Assembly: GCA_019454045.1 (NCBI GenBank)
Contig: SKCR01035557.1
Span: 1-64,000 of the forward strand
Source: Zanthoxylum bungeanum
Lineage: Eukaryota; Streptophyta; Magnoliopsida; Sapindales; Rutaceae
Length of the DNA: 64,000 nucleotides
Reading direction: 5' to 3'
Shown: one piece after another, positions 46,674-58,609 of the stretch
Numbering within the stretch: position 1 is the stretch's first letter
Layout of the letters: every line of letters begins with the position of its first letter
The notes under the pieces: generated by a model
The model's database searches: none
Seen by the model: only the letters and a program-made list of their open reading frames with translations
What the model was told of the DNA's origin: nothing
Position numbers and translations under genes: made by a program

Positions 46674-48131
46674 TCAATGTCAAACTCTGTCAACAACACT
46701 AACCATCTGCCCGACTTTCCCACTAGCGAATGCACTGAATGCAGATATTTCAAGGGATTTTCTTTTGCCACTACCTGGATCTTGTAAGACTGGAAGTAAT
46801 GTCGTAGTTTTCTGGAAGCCCACACCAATGCTAGACAGATCTTTTCTACTTTTTGATAGCGAGTCTCATACGGGAGCATCTTCTTACTCAGATAGTAAAC
46901 TGCATGTTCCACCCCTGTCTCATCTGCATGTACCATCATTGCCCCCAGTGCTTCTAATTCTATGGCTAAATACAGTACCAAAGGTTTTCCCAGTCTCAGA
47001 GGTTTCAAAACATGAGGCTTCACCAAATAATCCCTGATCTTGTCGAAGGCTGTTTGACACTTCTCATTCCACTTCACTGGCTGGTCTTTTCTCAACAGCT
47101 TAAAGATGGGCTCATAAACTGACGTCAACTTGGCAATGAACCGACTGATCTACTGGATCTTCCCAAGGAATGCTCTGACTTCCTTTTCTGTATTCGGAGC
47201 AGGCATTTCGGTGATTGCTTTGATCTTCTCAGAGTCTACCTCTATTCCTCCCATCCCCACTGTATGGCCGAGCAACTTCCCCGATGTCACTCCGAAGACA
47301 CACTTCTTAGGATTCAACCGCAGGTTGTACTTGTCAACTCTCTGAAGGAACTTCTCCAATGCTTCAATATGCCCGACTCTTGTCTCTGATTTCACCATCA
47401 TGTCATCCACATACACTTCAATCTCTTTGTGCATCAAGTCATGGAATAAGGTAGTGGCCATCCGCTGATAAGTAGCTCCTGCATTCTTGAGCCCAAAGGG
47501 CATTACTTTGTAACAATAAGTACTCCACTCGGTGACAATGGCAGTTGTGCTTGTCTTCTTCTGCCATGAGAACTTGATTGTACCCTGAAAACCCGTCTGC
47601 AAATGAATACATAGCCGATAAAGCCGCACTATCAACCAATAAGTCTATATGTGGTAGAGGAAAGTCATCTTTCGGGCAAGCCTTATTAAAGTCTCTGTAG
47701 TCCACACACATTATGACCTTCCCATATTTCTTCGGCACCGGCACAATATTCACCAACCATTCAGGATACTTTACTACTTCCAGGAACCCCACGTCTATCT
47801 GTTTCTTAACCTCTTCTCTGACCTTCTCAGCCCACTCAGGTCTCATCCGTCGGAGTTTCTGTTTCACCGGCTTCATGTTCGGATAAGTCGGTAATATGTG
47901 CTGAGCAATGCTTCTATCTACCCCAGGCATGTCTTTGTAAGACCAAACAAACACTTTGGCATATCTGACCAAAACTTCTTCTAATTTCTCCCGCTCTTCG
48001 GCGGTAACCTCACTTGCAATCAAAATTTCCCTGGGATTCTCAGGTATACCAAGGTTAAATGCAGTAGTTCTAGCCGAACTGATATCAAATATGCTTGATT
48101 CGTGCAGAGCAAATGAAAATGACTCAGGCAA
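46674..48131 (-). pseudogene. element A: reverse transcriptase and RNase H
   Basis: The RT part contains VPVPKKYGKVIMCVDYRDFN, KACPKDDFPLPHID and FADGFSGYNQ in one frame (47439-48131). VMPFGLKNAGATYQRM and the active-site YVDDMMVKS follow in an overlapping frame (47150-47635), so there is a frameshift near 47550. The RNase H part (46674-47128) has FDKIRDYL, LYLAIELEALGAMM and FDIEY at its end, where element B is inserted. A TAG at about 47148-47150 separates RT from RNase H. The enzyme copies element RNA into DNA in the particle. This copy cannot. Confidence 0.9.
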
Positions 48132-49405
48132 GTAGCAAAATAAATGTCTTTATTATGGATAAAACGGAAGTACATTCAAACAAATCGGGAAGGTAAATCT
48201 CTTCGTCATCTGCAGACACTTCATCTTCCACAACCGGGATCTTTTCAGGCTTCTTGTCTTCCTCAAGGGTCAGGCCTTCTAATTTCATCAGTTCTTCCTC
48301 CCAATTCTCTTCTTCTTTCTTTACAGCTCCTTCCATCATCGGCTTCTTACCCAACATGTCCTGGAATATCTCAAACCCGGGCACCACAATCCTGTTGACT
48401 TCCACCGGTTCAGGCTCCCCTTGATACCCCGAAGCCTTCATAAAACACTCCATCAGTTTCAGACCCTTCTTCTTTAACCTTCGGCTTTTCTTCATCAGAC
48501 TTGTATCCTAAACCCCTTCGAGTAGTCTGTCCTCTGAAATCCAGCAGTTTTGAACCTTCACCCGGCTCGTACTTCATTTTTTCCATGATCCTAGCCACCT
48601 TAGGATCCACTCATTCCTCGAAAGTTGCCGATACATGGGCTGACACTTGGAACCTTGTAAAAGGTTGTATTTCCAATGTGGCCAAAACATTGTCCGCCTC
48701 AGCCCGAATGGCGACAATCTCTCCTCCATATGGGAACTTGATCATCTGATGCAGAGTGGAGGGCACTCCCCCAAGCTTATGAAACCACGACCTCCCTAAT
48801 AACAAAGCGAATGTGGCCGGGATGTCCAGAACAGTGAACTCAACTTCGTATTCAATTGGGCCTATTTTGACCATAGCCACAAAAGTACCCTCAACTCCGC
48901 GTTTGCTGTCATCATAAGCTTTGATGGTCATACTGGAGGGGTCCAAATCTGTTGCCTTCATACCCAGTCTTGCCAAAATTTTCAACGGGCACACATTGAT
49001 GGACGAGCCATCATCCACCATCACACTGGAAGTCCTCTTACCCCTTACTTCAGCTCTAATAAATAAGGGTCTGTTATGATTTCTCCCCTCAGCCGAGAGT
49101 TCTTCCTCAGAAAAAGATATCTGCAGAGCTTCTTTCTGCACTGACCCAACAAACATTGTGGGGTTGGCGTCTTCCAGTACCACAATCTTGCTTAAGACCT
49201 CAACCTTGGCCTGCTTATGCTCCCGAGATGTACACAACAATTCCCAGATGCTCACTTGTGCTTTGGTTTTCTTTAACTGATGTAGCACCGCACCTCCCTC
49301 AGTATTTTCTGCATTCTCAACCACTTCTCTGCCATCTGTCAAAGCTTGCTTACCCTTTTCTGCCATATCATTGTAAAAACGACCGCTGTGTGTCATTCTC
49401 CTCAC
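48124..49405 (-). pseudogene. element A: protease and linker
   Basis: The frame 48611-49405 contains SVMVDDGSSINVCPL, the aspartic protease active site as found in Tat elements, and FALLLGRSWFHKLG, the usual conserved region downstream. The linker (48124-48610) is acidic (EKIPVVEDEVSADDEE) and split over two frames. The protease would cut the gag-pol polyprotein. Confidence 0.82.
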
Positions 49406-50162
49406 CTATTCTTCATCACTAATAGAGAAATCTAGCCAAAAGTTCTTCCCTTGTTCGGTTTCATCTTCACTGTTACTATCCCCGATTCCCAGGCAAAATG
49501 CTTGAGGGTGAAAGGATTTGAGGATAAGGCTTTCGGGTAGGCCGAAATTTATCATATAGGTTAGTGGTGGTACGACACGGTAGTTGGGTAAGGGGTTTCT
49601 GTGTGTGTCAGGCTGTTCTGTTTCAAGGTCGGGTATCATTTTGGAGTCTATAAGGTCTTGGATTTCATGGCGAAGTCGGGGCGCAATTGTCGGTGTCATG
49701 GCCCTTTTGTTGGTGAAAGTGGCAGTAAAGGTTTAGGTTATAATGTGATGGCGGGGGATTGGGGAGTGGTTGGGCTTCCAAGGGTTTCAAAAGTCCCTGC
49801 CTCTTCAATTTCTCTAGCACCTTAGACAGAGGTCTCCCTAAGTTGGAAAATCTCTGATTCCGGATGGCAGCAATCTCCGCAGAAACAGGTTTAGTACCCG
49901 ATGTTCCCCCAATAGGCCTCATACTTAGGCCATGGAAACCTCTTATTTTCTGCTTCTTCTTCCTCAATATCCATGACAATTTCCCTCAACTGTCGAAAGT
50001 CAGTGATCATGGAAGTCATCCTCCTCAACTTACTATAGATGGAGGGCTTGGTGCCCTTGATAATCATTTTAATCTGGTCATTCTCCGAGGGCCTAGTCTG
50101 CATCTTTAAAAGCTGGCTCCTCCAGCGGTCTACATATTCCTTGAAGCTTTCTTCCGGCTTCT
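49406..50162 (-). pseudogene. element A: gag, C-terminal half
   Basis: The frame from the C insertion point (KPEESFKEYVDRWRSQLLKM) continues the gag capsid region. Downstream frames hold LGRPLSKVLEKLKRQGLL, a CHFHQQKGHDTDNC zinc knuckle and a variable linker. Frames shift twice between 49665 and 49979. The N-terminal half is at 62713-63310, beyond element C. Confidence 0.82.
50158..50162. other. target duplication of C, left copy (CTTCT)
   Basis: CTTCT here is repeated at 62708-62712. Joining the flanks with one copy restores element A's gag frame (TKQKPEESF). Confidence 0.9.
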
Positions 50163-50339
50163 TGATGAGTGGTAAATCTATCATTATTTCCCACTCATTT
50201 AACCTAATATTTTGTATAGTTTCTTGAGTTTTGTGAATATTTTGATGTGTTTTGTGTTATTTTGTAGATAAATAAAGTTTCATGACATTCTGGAGGTGAT
50301 TTGGGGCAAAACAGGAAAAATTGGCAAAAAGGGCATTTT

Positions 50340-50870
50340 GGTCATTTTGGGAGTCGCGACGCCCAATCCCTTGGCGTCGCGACGCCTAACGTGCGCCGTG
50401 GTCTGCTAATGTACACCGGGTCAACGGGTCAGAATTTGAGAAGTTTGACTTTGCTAACGTGCGCCGTGCCAAGTGTCACCATCACAGTCGATCTACTAAT
50501 GCGCGCCGTGCCACGTGTCATCATCCTACGGTGCCGAAAATAACTATTTCCACGTGTGCCACATGTCATCCTACGTGTCGCCACATCATCCGGTCAACGA
50601 GTCAACTCTGCCACGCGTCTTGCCACGTCATTATCCACGTCATCAGGTCAACCGAGTCAACATGCCACGTCAGCATCAGCCAATCACAGCGTGACACGTG
50701 TCGTAATCCTACGGTGCCGATAATTGATCTTAGCCGCCTTGCGACGTCAGTGCCACATCATCGCCATGTCAACATAATAATTGAGCTCTTAGTTGCCTCG
50801 CCACATGTCGCCTTATCTTCTTATCTGAATTGCCACGTGTCAAAATCAGAGCATGCCACGCCAACTGCAG
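50340..50870 (+). promoter_or_regulatory. U3 array of ACGT-core motifs in LTR C
   Basis: I count nine ACGT cores here (for example CCACGTGTCA, CACGTGTG, ACACGTGTC, GACGTCA) and about a dozen in the other LTR (60841-61240). CACGTG and ACGTGTC are binding cores for plant bZIP and bHLH factors (G-box, ABRE). Two perfect GGCGTCGCGACGCC-like palindromes flank the array. Element B's LTR lacks it. Confidence 0.6.
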
Positions 50871-50926
50871 CTGGCGTAGCGACGCCAAAGGCCTTGGCGT
50901 CGCGACGCTGAAACCCCACCGAGGCC

Positions 50927-50934
50927 TATAAATT
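50927..50934 (+). promoter_or_regulatory. TATA box of element C, 5' LTR
   Basis: TATAAATT follows the GC-rich U3 array, as in the other LTR (61323-61330), and is the best candidate core promoter for the element's RNA. Confidence 0.65.
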
Positions 50935-52312
50935 CAGCTCGAGATTTCAGATTTTGTTGTACCATTTTCTCCCATTTCTTTGATGTAAATAGGGAGTTCT
51001 TATCTCTCTAAGTTTATTTTAATTTTAGTTTTGTAATTAATTTTAATTACGTTCTGTAATAATAGTAATTTACTTTCTTTACTTTTTACAGTTTTTACTA
51101 TTCACCATGAGGTAACTTCCTCAGCTATGGTGAAAGGTAATTCTTTTACTATTGCTAGGTAGATTAATCTTCCTTAAAAATAATATATTCACTATTTAAA
51201 ATTTGACTTAAAAAGGATACCGCTATATTGGTCGGTTGGTAATTGAATTTTAATATGATTTAAACCTGACTAATCAAGGATACCGCTAGATTGGTCGGTT
51301 GGTAATTTAATTTTGGTTCCGCCTTTATGGCTGGTTTATGGACAAATATTACCGCCTTAATGGCTGGTTGGACTTAATTTGACTTAATCAGGATACCGCA
51401 GATTGGTCTGTTGGTAATATTATCACAAGTTTATATATTATTTTATGGGAGATATCTAAATTATTAGTAGTAAAAGTAATTCATTTTACCTTAGCATTTT
51501 ATTTTATTGTAATTTACTTTTCAGTATTTACTTTACCGTATTTTTACTTATATCTTTTATTAGCCCAAGTTATGTGTTGTAACTAAATTAGTTATCTGGG
51601 GTTGTGATGACTTTTAATATCACCGGTTTATAAGGGGTTAGATTATAGTTTGGGTATTATAAAGATTTATTTATTGAGTCTTAATCTTAATGTTTTTTCA
51701 TTAACTGACCATTAATAAAATTGATCTGGTAAATCTAAAATGAACTAGACATATGGATTTTAGGTTTCAGCCTTAGATTCAATAGCCCACGATCTTCCTT
51801 GAAGATAGATAACTCTTTAATAGATTTCCTTACAGGATAGGAATATACCTGTCGGGCGGGGATAGCCTTAATTGGAACTTAATCTTAATGAATCTAGGTA
51901 ATTTGGTTGACATAGACATATGGTTCAATTGGATTATACTAGGTATTTGTAATTGACCATCGACAGAGGCTTTCACATAATTTTGTGTTCCAGGTTAATA
52001 AATCAATATATTACCCAACTTTAAGATAACCACTTCATCTTTAAAATAATATTAAAAGAAATCACAACCCTAAATAGTTTTTAATATTGAATTTTCTTAA
52101 AACCTACTTTCGACAATTTTATTTACTTGCTTTTAAATTTAGAATCGTCACCATTTCAAATCAATCAATCAACCTGTTAGATACTAGTAAACATTTGACC
52201 TCATAAAATTAATAGTTTAGTTATTAAGTCCTCGTGGGATCGATACTTTTTATACTACTTGAATGATACGTACGCTTGCGTTATACGTGTGTGTTTACGC
52301 TGGTCAAGTTTT

Positions 52313-52330
52313 TGGCGCCGTTGCTGGGGA
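52313..52330 (+). other. primer binding site of element C (tRNA-Asp)
   Basis: TGGCGCCGTTGCTGGGGA is the complement of plant tRNA-Asp 3' end with one change (CT for CC). It lies six bases after the LTR. Confidence 0.87.
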
Positions 52331-52414
52331 CTTATTTATCTTTCACTATTAGTTTAGGGGTTAGATACGTTACTTGTATCTAATTTTCTTTTTACTTATT
52401 GTTTTCGTTTTATT

Positions 52415-53979
52415 GTGTTTCAGGTCATCACATTCTTAATGAGACGAACCGGAAGCTTTGAACTTCGACCGCTTGACCCAGAAATTGAAAGAACCATCAG
52501 ACAGTTGAGAATGGAAAGGCGAGAAGGCCAAGAAGCTTTAGTCAACATGGAACCTGAACCGTTGGAGGTTGCACTACCAATTCCCATTCGAGACAGAACC
52601 ATTCCGGTGATTGACAGACTCATTTCTTGCATTGTACTTCCTCCATTACCAGCAAATGCAGGTGACATCAAAACATGCATTCAGATGATTCAGCAGTCAG
52701 TTCAGTTTGGGGGGAATGCAACTGAAGATCCTAATGCCCACATCAGCAACTTCCTGAAAGTTTGTGGCACTTTTAATTACAACCGAGAAGCTGAAGAAGC
52801 AATGAGATTGCGTGTTTTCCCATACTCCTTGAAAGACAGAGCTAAAGCTTGGCTACATTCACTACCAGCAGGTTCTATCACAACTTGGAACACTTTAGCC
52901 ACCAAATTTCTTGCAAAGTATTTTCCACCAGCCAGAACTGGAAAACTGAGGAATGACATCACATCCTTTGTACAACAAGACTCTAAAACTCTCTACGAAG
53001 CTTGGGAAAGGTATAAAGATTTGCTCCGGAAATGTCCTCACCATGAGATTCCAAAATGACTTCAAGTCCAAACTTTCTATAATGGACTTTCTGGAATAAC
53101 GAGAACCACAATAGATGCTGTTGCTGGAGGAGCTTTAATGGCAAAAGGAGAAGATCAAGCCTGGGAACTAATCGAAGAAATGGCTAACAACAATTCCTTG
53201 TGGCCAACAGAAAGGAGCATGATCCAAAGAATTGCAGGAATTTATGAAAGTGGAGCCAATACAGCAGTCAACACCAAGCTAGATCATATATGCAAATTCA
53301 TGGAGACTCTTACCACTAGATCCACAAGTTCACCATATGGAGGAGCACCAGAGTCGAACCAACTTGAAGAGACGGTGAATTTTGTCAATAATTTCAACAG
53401 ACAGGTGAACAATCCATATTCCAACACCTACAACCCAGGGTGGAGGAATCATCCTAATTTTTCATGGAGCAACAATTCAGGCAACAGTGGAACTATCCAC
53501 CACCTGGATTCCAGCAATCGAACAAAGGCCAGGAGTAGAAAAATGAACCAGGAATAGCAGAAGTGCGGGCTCAATTAAAAAAGTACGATGCCATCTTTCA
53601 GAGCCAATCAGCTTCCATCAAAGCACTTGAGAATCAAATCGGAAAACTGGCCAATGCTCAGTGTTACAGACCACCAGGAAATCTTCCCACCAATACAGAA
53701 CTCAATCCAAAGAACCGGGGGAAGGAGCAATGTCAAGCCATTACTTTGAAAAGCGGTACTGAAATCAACAAAGATGTTGGAATCAAGATGTCCAAAGAAG
53801 AAGTTCCAGAAGAAGCTGAGAAACAAATGGAGGAAAAAGAAGCAAAGGAAAAAGAACCAGAAAGAATCATTCCACCTCCACCTTTTCCTCAGCGTCTTCA
53901 GAAAAACAAATTGGACAAGCAGTTTTGTCGATTCCTGGAGGTTTTCAAAAAGCTGCACATCAACATCCCATTTGCATAA
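52415..53979 (+). pseudogene. element C: gag
   Basis: Capsid motifs are clear: VCGTFNYNREAEEAMRLRVF, YSLKDRAKAWLHSLPAGSIT, TKFLAKYFPPARTGKLRND and WERYKDLLRKCPHHEIPK. A TGA at 53057-53059 (probably from TGG) ends the first frame. The next (53138-53557) has NNPYSNTYNPGWRNHPNFSW, an Athila hallmark, then a small frameshift leads to a frame (53563-53979) with a coiled-coil-like LKKYDAIFQSQSASIKALEN and a Lys/Glu-rich stretch. A TAA (from CAA) stops it at the edge of the protease. Gag would form the particle. Confidence 0.9.
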
Positions 53980-54992
53980 GCTTTGGAAGAAATGCCCAGT
54001 TATGTCAAATTCATGAAAGACATTCTTTCACGAAAACGGAGATTGGGAGACTACAAAACAGTAGCATTAACAGAAGAATGCAGCGCCATTATTCAGAGGA
54101 AACTTCCCCCGAAGTTGAAAGATCCTGGCAGTTTCACAGATCCCTGCACCATTGGAGAACATTATATCGGTAAGGCTTTATGTGATTTAGGTGCTAGTGT
54201 TAACTTGATGCATTTTCTATTTACAGGAAACTGCAGATTGGAGAAGCAATGCCTACCTCAGTTTCATTGCAACTTGTTGACCGAACACTTGCATTTCCAA
54301 GAGGTGTTGTTGAAGATGTGATGGTGAAAGTAGACAAACTAATTCTCCCAGCAGATTTCATCATCCTTGACATGGAAGAAGACAAATAAATACCTATCAT
54401 TCTTGGGAGACCATTCTTGGCTACAGGTAAAACTGTGATTGATGTGCAAAAAGGAGAACTGACCATGAAAGTGCATGACCAAGAAGTGACCTTTAATGTT
54501 TTCAAAGCAATGAAATTCCCGAGGGATGAAAAGGAAGAAGAATGCTTCAGAGTTGATGTTGTTGAAAGTATCGTTCAAAATACTGAGCCAAATCCCACAG
54601 ATACACTTGAAGCTTGCATCACCAACATGACTGACAGCGAGCTAGATGCTGAAATCCTGGAATGTATCAACTACCTTGACAAACCATTCCGATTCAAAGC
54701 AACACCACCAGTTGAAAGTTTGGAACTGCCAAAGAAAGATCGAATCAAGCCTTCAATTGAAGAACCACCACAGCTGGAACAAAAGTTACTTCCGAGCCAT
54801 CTCAGGTATGCATTTCTTGGAAACTCTTCTGAATTACCTGTTATTATTTCTTCTTCACTAACATTGGAGCAGGAAGAAAAGTTGCTGAGAATGTTACGAG
54901 AGCACAAGAAAGCCATTGGCTGGACTATAACAGACATTCGAGGCATTAGTCCATCATTTTGCATGCACAAGATCCCGATGAACGATGAGTAA
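53980..54992 (+). pseudogene. element C: protease and gag-pol linker
   Basis: Protease motif YIGKALCDLGASVNLMH (54168-54215) in the frame 53983-54321, then a frameshift and LATGKTVIDVQKGELTMKV in the next (54417-54992). The linker TLEACITNMTDSELDAEILE resembles a motif in element B's gag-derived ORF. The frame ends with a TAA after FCMHKIPMNDE at the start of RT. Confidence 0.87.
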
Positions 54993-55780
54993 AAACCTAC
55001 AGTGGAACATCAACGGAGACTCAATCCAATCATAAAGGAAGTCGTGAAGAAAGAAATCATCAAATGGTTAGATGCTGGCATCATTTACCCCATCTCATAC
55101 AGCAGTTGGGTGAGTCTTATGCAGTGTGTACCAAAGAAATGATGAATTACTGTGATTACCAATGAAAAGAATGAGCTAATCCCAACAAGAACAGTGACTG
55201 GATGGAGAGTATGCATGGACTACAGGAAACTGAACAAAGCCACGAGGAAGGACCATTTTCCGTTACCATTTATTGACCAGGTGTTATACAGACTGGCAGG
55301 ACATGAGTTCTATTTCTTTCTGGACGGATATTCAGGGTACAATCAGATTGCCATCGCACCAGAAGACCAGGAGAAAACTACATTTACTTATCCCTATGGT
55401 ACTTTTGCTTTCCGCAGGATGCCATTTGGATTATGTAATGCCTCTGCAATTCCATACTTCACATCAGCGTTGCATGATGGCCATTTTCTCAGACATGCTG
55501 GAGCAGAGTATGGAGGTTTTTATGGATGATTTTTCTGTGTTTGGAGATTCTTTTGACCATTGTTTGCAAAATTTGGAACATGTGTTACAAAGGTGCGAAG
55601 ATACAAAACTAGTACTCAACTGGGAAAAATGCCACTTTATGGTGCAAGAAGGAATTGTTCTTGGACACCGGATCTCACAAAAGGGGATTGAGGTAGACAA
55701 AGCAAAGATAGAGACAATTGAAAAACTCCCTCCACCAACATCAGTAAAAGGTATTCGAAGTTTTCTTGGACATGCAGGTT
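54993..55780 (+). pseudogene. element C: reverse transcriptase
   Basis: Contains GWRVCMDYRKLNKATRKDHF, FPLPFIDQVL, FFLDGYSGYNQIAIAPEDQE and RRMPFGLCNA in one frame (55152-55529), then MMAIFSDMLEQSMEVFMDDF with the active-site FMDD (YVDD position) in another. A one-base frameshift near 55460 and several stops before 55152 break it. Confidence 0.92.
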
Positions 55781-56400
55781 TTACAGGAGATTTATCAAAG
55801 ACTTTTCCAAAATTGCTAAACCTCTATGCAATCTTCTGGAGAAGGATGTGCCTTTCAACTTCACCAAAGAATGCCAGGAAGCTTTTGAATCTTAAAACAG
55901 AAGCTGGTATCTGCCCCCATCATTGTAGCACCAGACTGGACCCTTCCATTTGAAGTGATGTGCGATGCTAGTGATTTTGCTGTAGGTGCAGTTTTGGGAC
56001 AACGTAAAGCAAAAGATTTTCCACACACATTTACTACTCCAGCAGAACTCTGAATGAAGCTCAACTCAACTACACAAACCACTGAAAAGGAGTTGCTCGC
56101 AGTTGTGTACGCTTTTGACAAATTCGTTCCTATCTGCTAGGTCCCAAAGTGGTGGTCTACACAGATCATTCAGCAATCAAATATTTGATCACGAAGAAAG
56201 ATGCCAAACCCAGATTGATCCGTTGGATACTTCTTCTGCAAGAATTCGACGTGGAGATCGAGACAGGAAAGGACAGAGAATCAGGTGGCAGATCATCTAT
56301 CGAGGCTCGAGAATGGAGAAACAGCTGACAAAGATCTGTCAATCAAAGAAACTTTTCCAGATGAACAGCTGTTTGCCATGAAACAAACAGGAAGTCCCTT
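55781..56400 (+). pseudogene. element C: RNase H
   Basis: [17 protein letters not shown] and [16 protein letters not shown] are the RNase H core; the sequence shifts frame several times afterwards, with [13 protein letters not shown] marking the end. Multiple stops. Confidence 0.82.
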
Positions 56401-57680
56401 GGTATGCTGACTATGTCAACTACATTGTGTCAGGAAAATGGCCGTTGGAATGGACAACTCAGCAACAGAAGAAGTTCTTCAAAGAAGTCAAGCACTATGT
56501 CTGGGATGAACCGTACATGTTCAAACGATGTGCTGATCAATTATTGAGACGATGTGTTCCACATGAGGAATCAACAGTGTTTTGCAGCACTGTCATTCAT
56601 CACCATATGGCGGACACTTCAGCGGAAACAAAACTTTAGCCAAAGTCCTACAATCAGGTTTGTTCTGGCCCACTCTTTTTAAAGATGCTTATCTTTTTGC
56701 TTTTCAATGTGACAGGTGCCAGAGAATGGGAATATTTCGAGGAGAAAACGAATGACCGTTGCAAAACATTCTAGAAGTGGAAATATTCGATGTATGGGGT
56801 ATTGATTTCATGGGACCCTTTATTCCATCATTCGGAAACCTGTACATCCTGGTTGCTGTAGACTACGTCTCCAAATGGGTCGAAGCAATTGCACTATCAT
56901 CCAATGATTCAAAAGTGGTGATCAAATTCCTGAAAAAGAATATTTTCACTCGGTTTGGAACACCTCGGGCAATTATCAGCGATGGTGGCTCGCATTTCTG
57001 CAACAGATACTTTGATGCACTCCTATCCAAATACGGAGTTACTCACAAGGTTGCCACAGCTTACCATCCACAGTCAAATGGACAGGTGAGGTTTCAAACA
57101 TGGAAATCAAAAGAATCCTAGAAAGAACCGTTGGATCAACAAGGAGGGACTGGTCAACAATAGATGATGCATTATGGGCCACCGGACAGCTTACAAGACA
57201 CCCATTGGTATGTCCCCATATCGATTGGTGTTTGGGAAAGCGTGCCATCTACCAGTTGAGCTTGAGCACAAGGCGTACAGGGCACTGAAGAAGTTGAATC
57301 TTGATTCACAAGTTGCAGGAGAGAAAAGACTTCACCAACTCAACGAATTGGAGGAATTTCGCTTACAGGCTTATGAAAACGCCAAATTGTACAAGGAAAA
57401 GACCAAAAAATGGCATGACCGAAAAATAGTTCACAGATTGTTGGAACCAAGGCAACATGTGTTATTGTACAATTCGAGATTGAAACTTTTCCCTGGAAAG
57501 TTGAAATCTAGGTGGTCAGGTCCATTTGTGATCACTCAGGTTTTACCTTATGAAGCTGTTGAGTTACTGGATCCCAATACCAACAACACATTCAAAGTTA
57601 ATAGTCAGCGTGTCAAGCACTACTGGGGAGAATCATTTGAGCGACAAAAAGAAAGTGTCACACTTTCAGATCCAGCCTAA
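56401..57680 (+). pseudogene. element C: integrase
   Basis: A degraded zinc-binding region (56430-56720) precedes the catalytic core: D in [16 protein letters not shown] and D in [15 protein letters not shown], then YHPQSNGQV, where the frame breaks before the catalytic Glu. The last frame (57174-57680) has [20 protein letters not shown] and the C-terminal [19 protein letters not shown]. The intact enzyme would insert element DNA. Confidence 0.9.
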
Positions 57681-57798
57681 CGATCGAGAAGTAAAAGTCT
57701 AGCTGACGATTTTAAAACTTAGCGCTCGCAGGGAGGCAACCCATGCAAATCTTGTATATATTGTGATTTGGTGTGATTTAATTTTGTGTGTTTAGTTT
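57681..57798 (+). other. GGGAGGCAACCCA motif region after integrase
   Basis: AGCGCTCGCAGGGAGGCAACCC ends the pol region; the same motif is in element B at 43293-43322. Conserved in position in both members. It may act as a splice or translation signal for the downstream ORFs; that is inference. Confidence 0.6.
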
Positions 57799-58365
57799 TT
57801 GCATATTAAGACATTTCAAGAAGGAAGAAGCTCTCGCAAATCTTCACAAGCAATTTCCTTCTCTCCCTCAAAAATCTCTGATAAAAGTCTACAAAACTCG
57901 CTTGGAACGGATGAGGTTACTGACATCCATGGTATTCCTAATGATATTCGTTGGGTAATTGAAGCACGAGTCCGATTGGCAGGTGAGTCTTCTGACTCTT
58001 TTATTTCACATCTGCCTGGTTTTGGAAAGCACCTATCAAAGAAACGTAGAGCTAAGCAAATGGGTGTTTGTTATAAATGTGCACGCTGGAATTGCAATAC
58101 TCGTTGTCGTTCGTTAGGAATGGTGTCTGATAATCGAGAAGACAAAATTAAATTCATTAGAGATGGCTTGAGTAAGGAGTCTTTAGATGATATATCTTCG
58201 ACTCTTGAGACGCATCCCAGTGGATATGTTCACATAGTCTTTCGCAAATTACATACACAATTTCAAAAAGAAAGACAATTGTTAAGTCTCGGGAATCTGA
58301 CTCAAAAAGACCATGTTTGCCAATTTATAAGAAAATTGGATGGGAAGTTTGTCCCTGACGCATAG
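57799..58365 (+). CDS. element C: unrecognised cargo ORF with Cys cluster
   Basis: An intact 188-codon frame between integrase and the LOG-like gene. I do not recognise the protein. It is basic (many Lys/Arg), has a GVCYKCARWNCNTRC cluster (four Cys in 12 residues, about residues 91-105) that could bind zinc or nucleic acid, and ends KLDGKFVPDA. There is no transmembrane segment, so it is not a usual env-like protein. The ATG at 57799 lies after a T-rich stretch; FSLPG-type upstream codons are not open. A degraded counterpart exists in element B (43060-43322). It could be a captured host exon set or a retroelement accessory gene. Confidence 0.6.
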   Translation: MHIKTFQEGRSSRKSSQAISFSPSKISDKSLQNSLGTDEVTDIHGIPNDIRWVIEARVRLAGESSDSFISHLPGFGKHLSKKRRAKQMGVCYKCARWNCNTRCRSLGMVSDNREDKIKFIRDGLSKESLDDISSTLETHPSGYVHIVFRKLHTQFQKERQLLSLGNLTQKDHVCQFIRKLDGKFVPDA

Positions 58366-58609
58366 ACGTCGATCAAGCCGTTACTATTCTTGTAAATATT
58401 ATATCTCTTTGTCTTTTCCTAATAATTGTAATTTGTTTTGTTGTTTTCTTTTATTTTCTCCTACATGATCCGTAACTTTTTGACTATCACGATTTGTTTA
58501 ACTAATAATTGTCATTTGGCAGGTACTAGTGCTATTATTTTTACTCACCTCTTTCAGGTATTATAAATTCAACTAATCATTGCACTTTTGAAGACATCCA
58601 GAGTAAAAC
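58366..58609 (+). other. spacer before the LOG-like gene
   Basis: T-rich spacer ending in CTCACCTCTTTCAGGTATTAT, which fits a splice acceptor (CTTTCAG) about 50 bp ahead of the ATG. Element B has the same spacer with CACCATTTTCAGGTAC. Confidence 0.5.

Larger units (their letters stand above)
50163..52306 (+). repeat. 5' LTR of element C
   Basis: Begins TGATGAGTGGTAAATC and ends ACGCTGGTCA. Its U3 part (50340-50890) has GGCGTCGCGACGCC palindromes and an array of ACGT-core words. It has a TATA box at 50927-50934 and ACCGCC..GGCTGGTT repeats at 51215-51415. It differs from the 3' LTR at scattered positions only. Confidence 0.94.

Noticed and set aside
50301..50911. His/Cys/Arg-rich frames in LTR C
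   Set aside because: They read through the ACGT-motif array in U3 and are present in both LTRs; a promoter region, not a gene.
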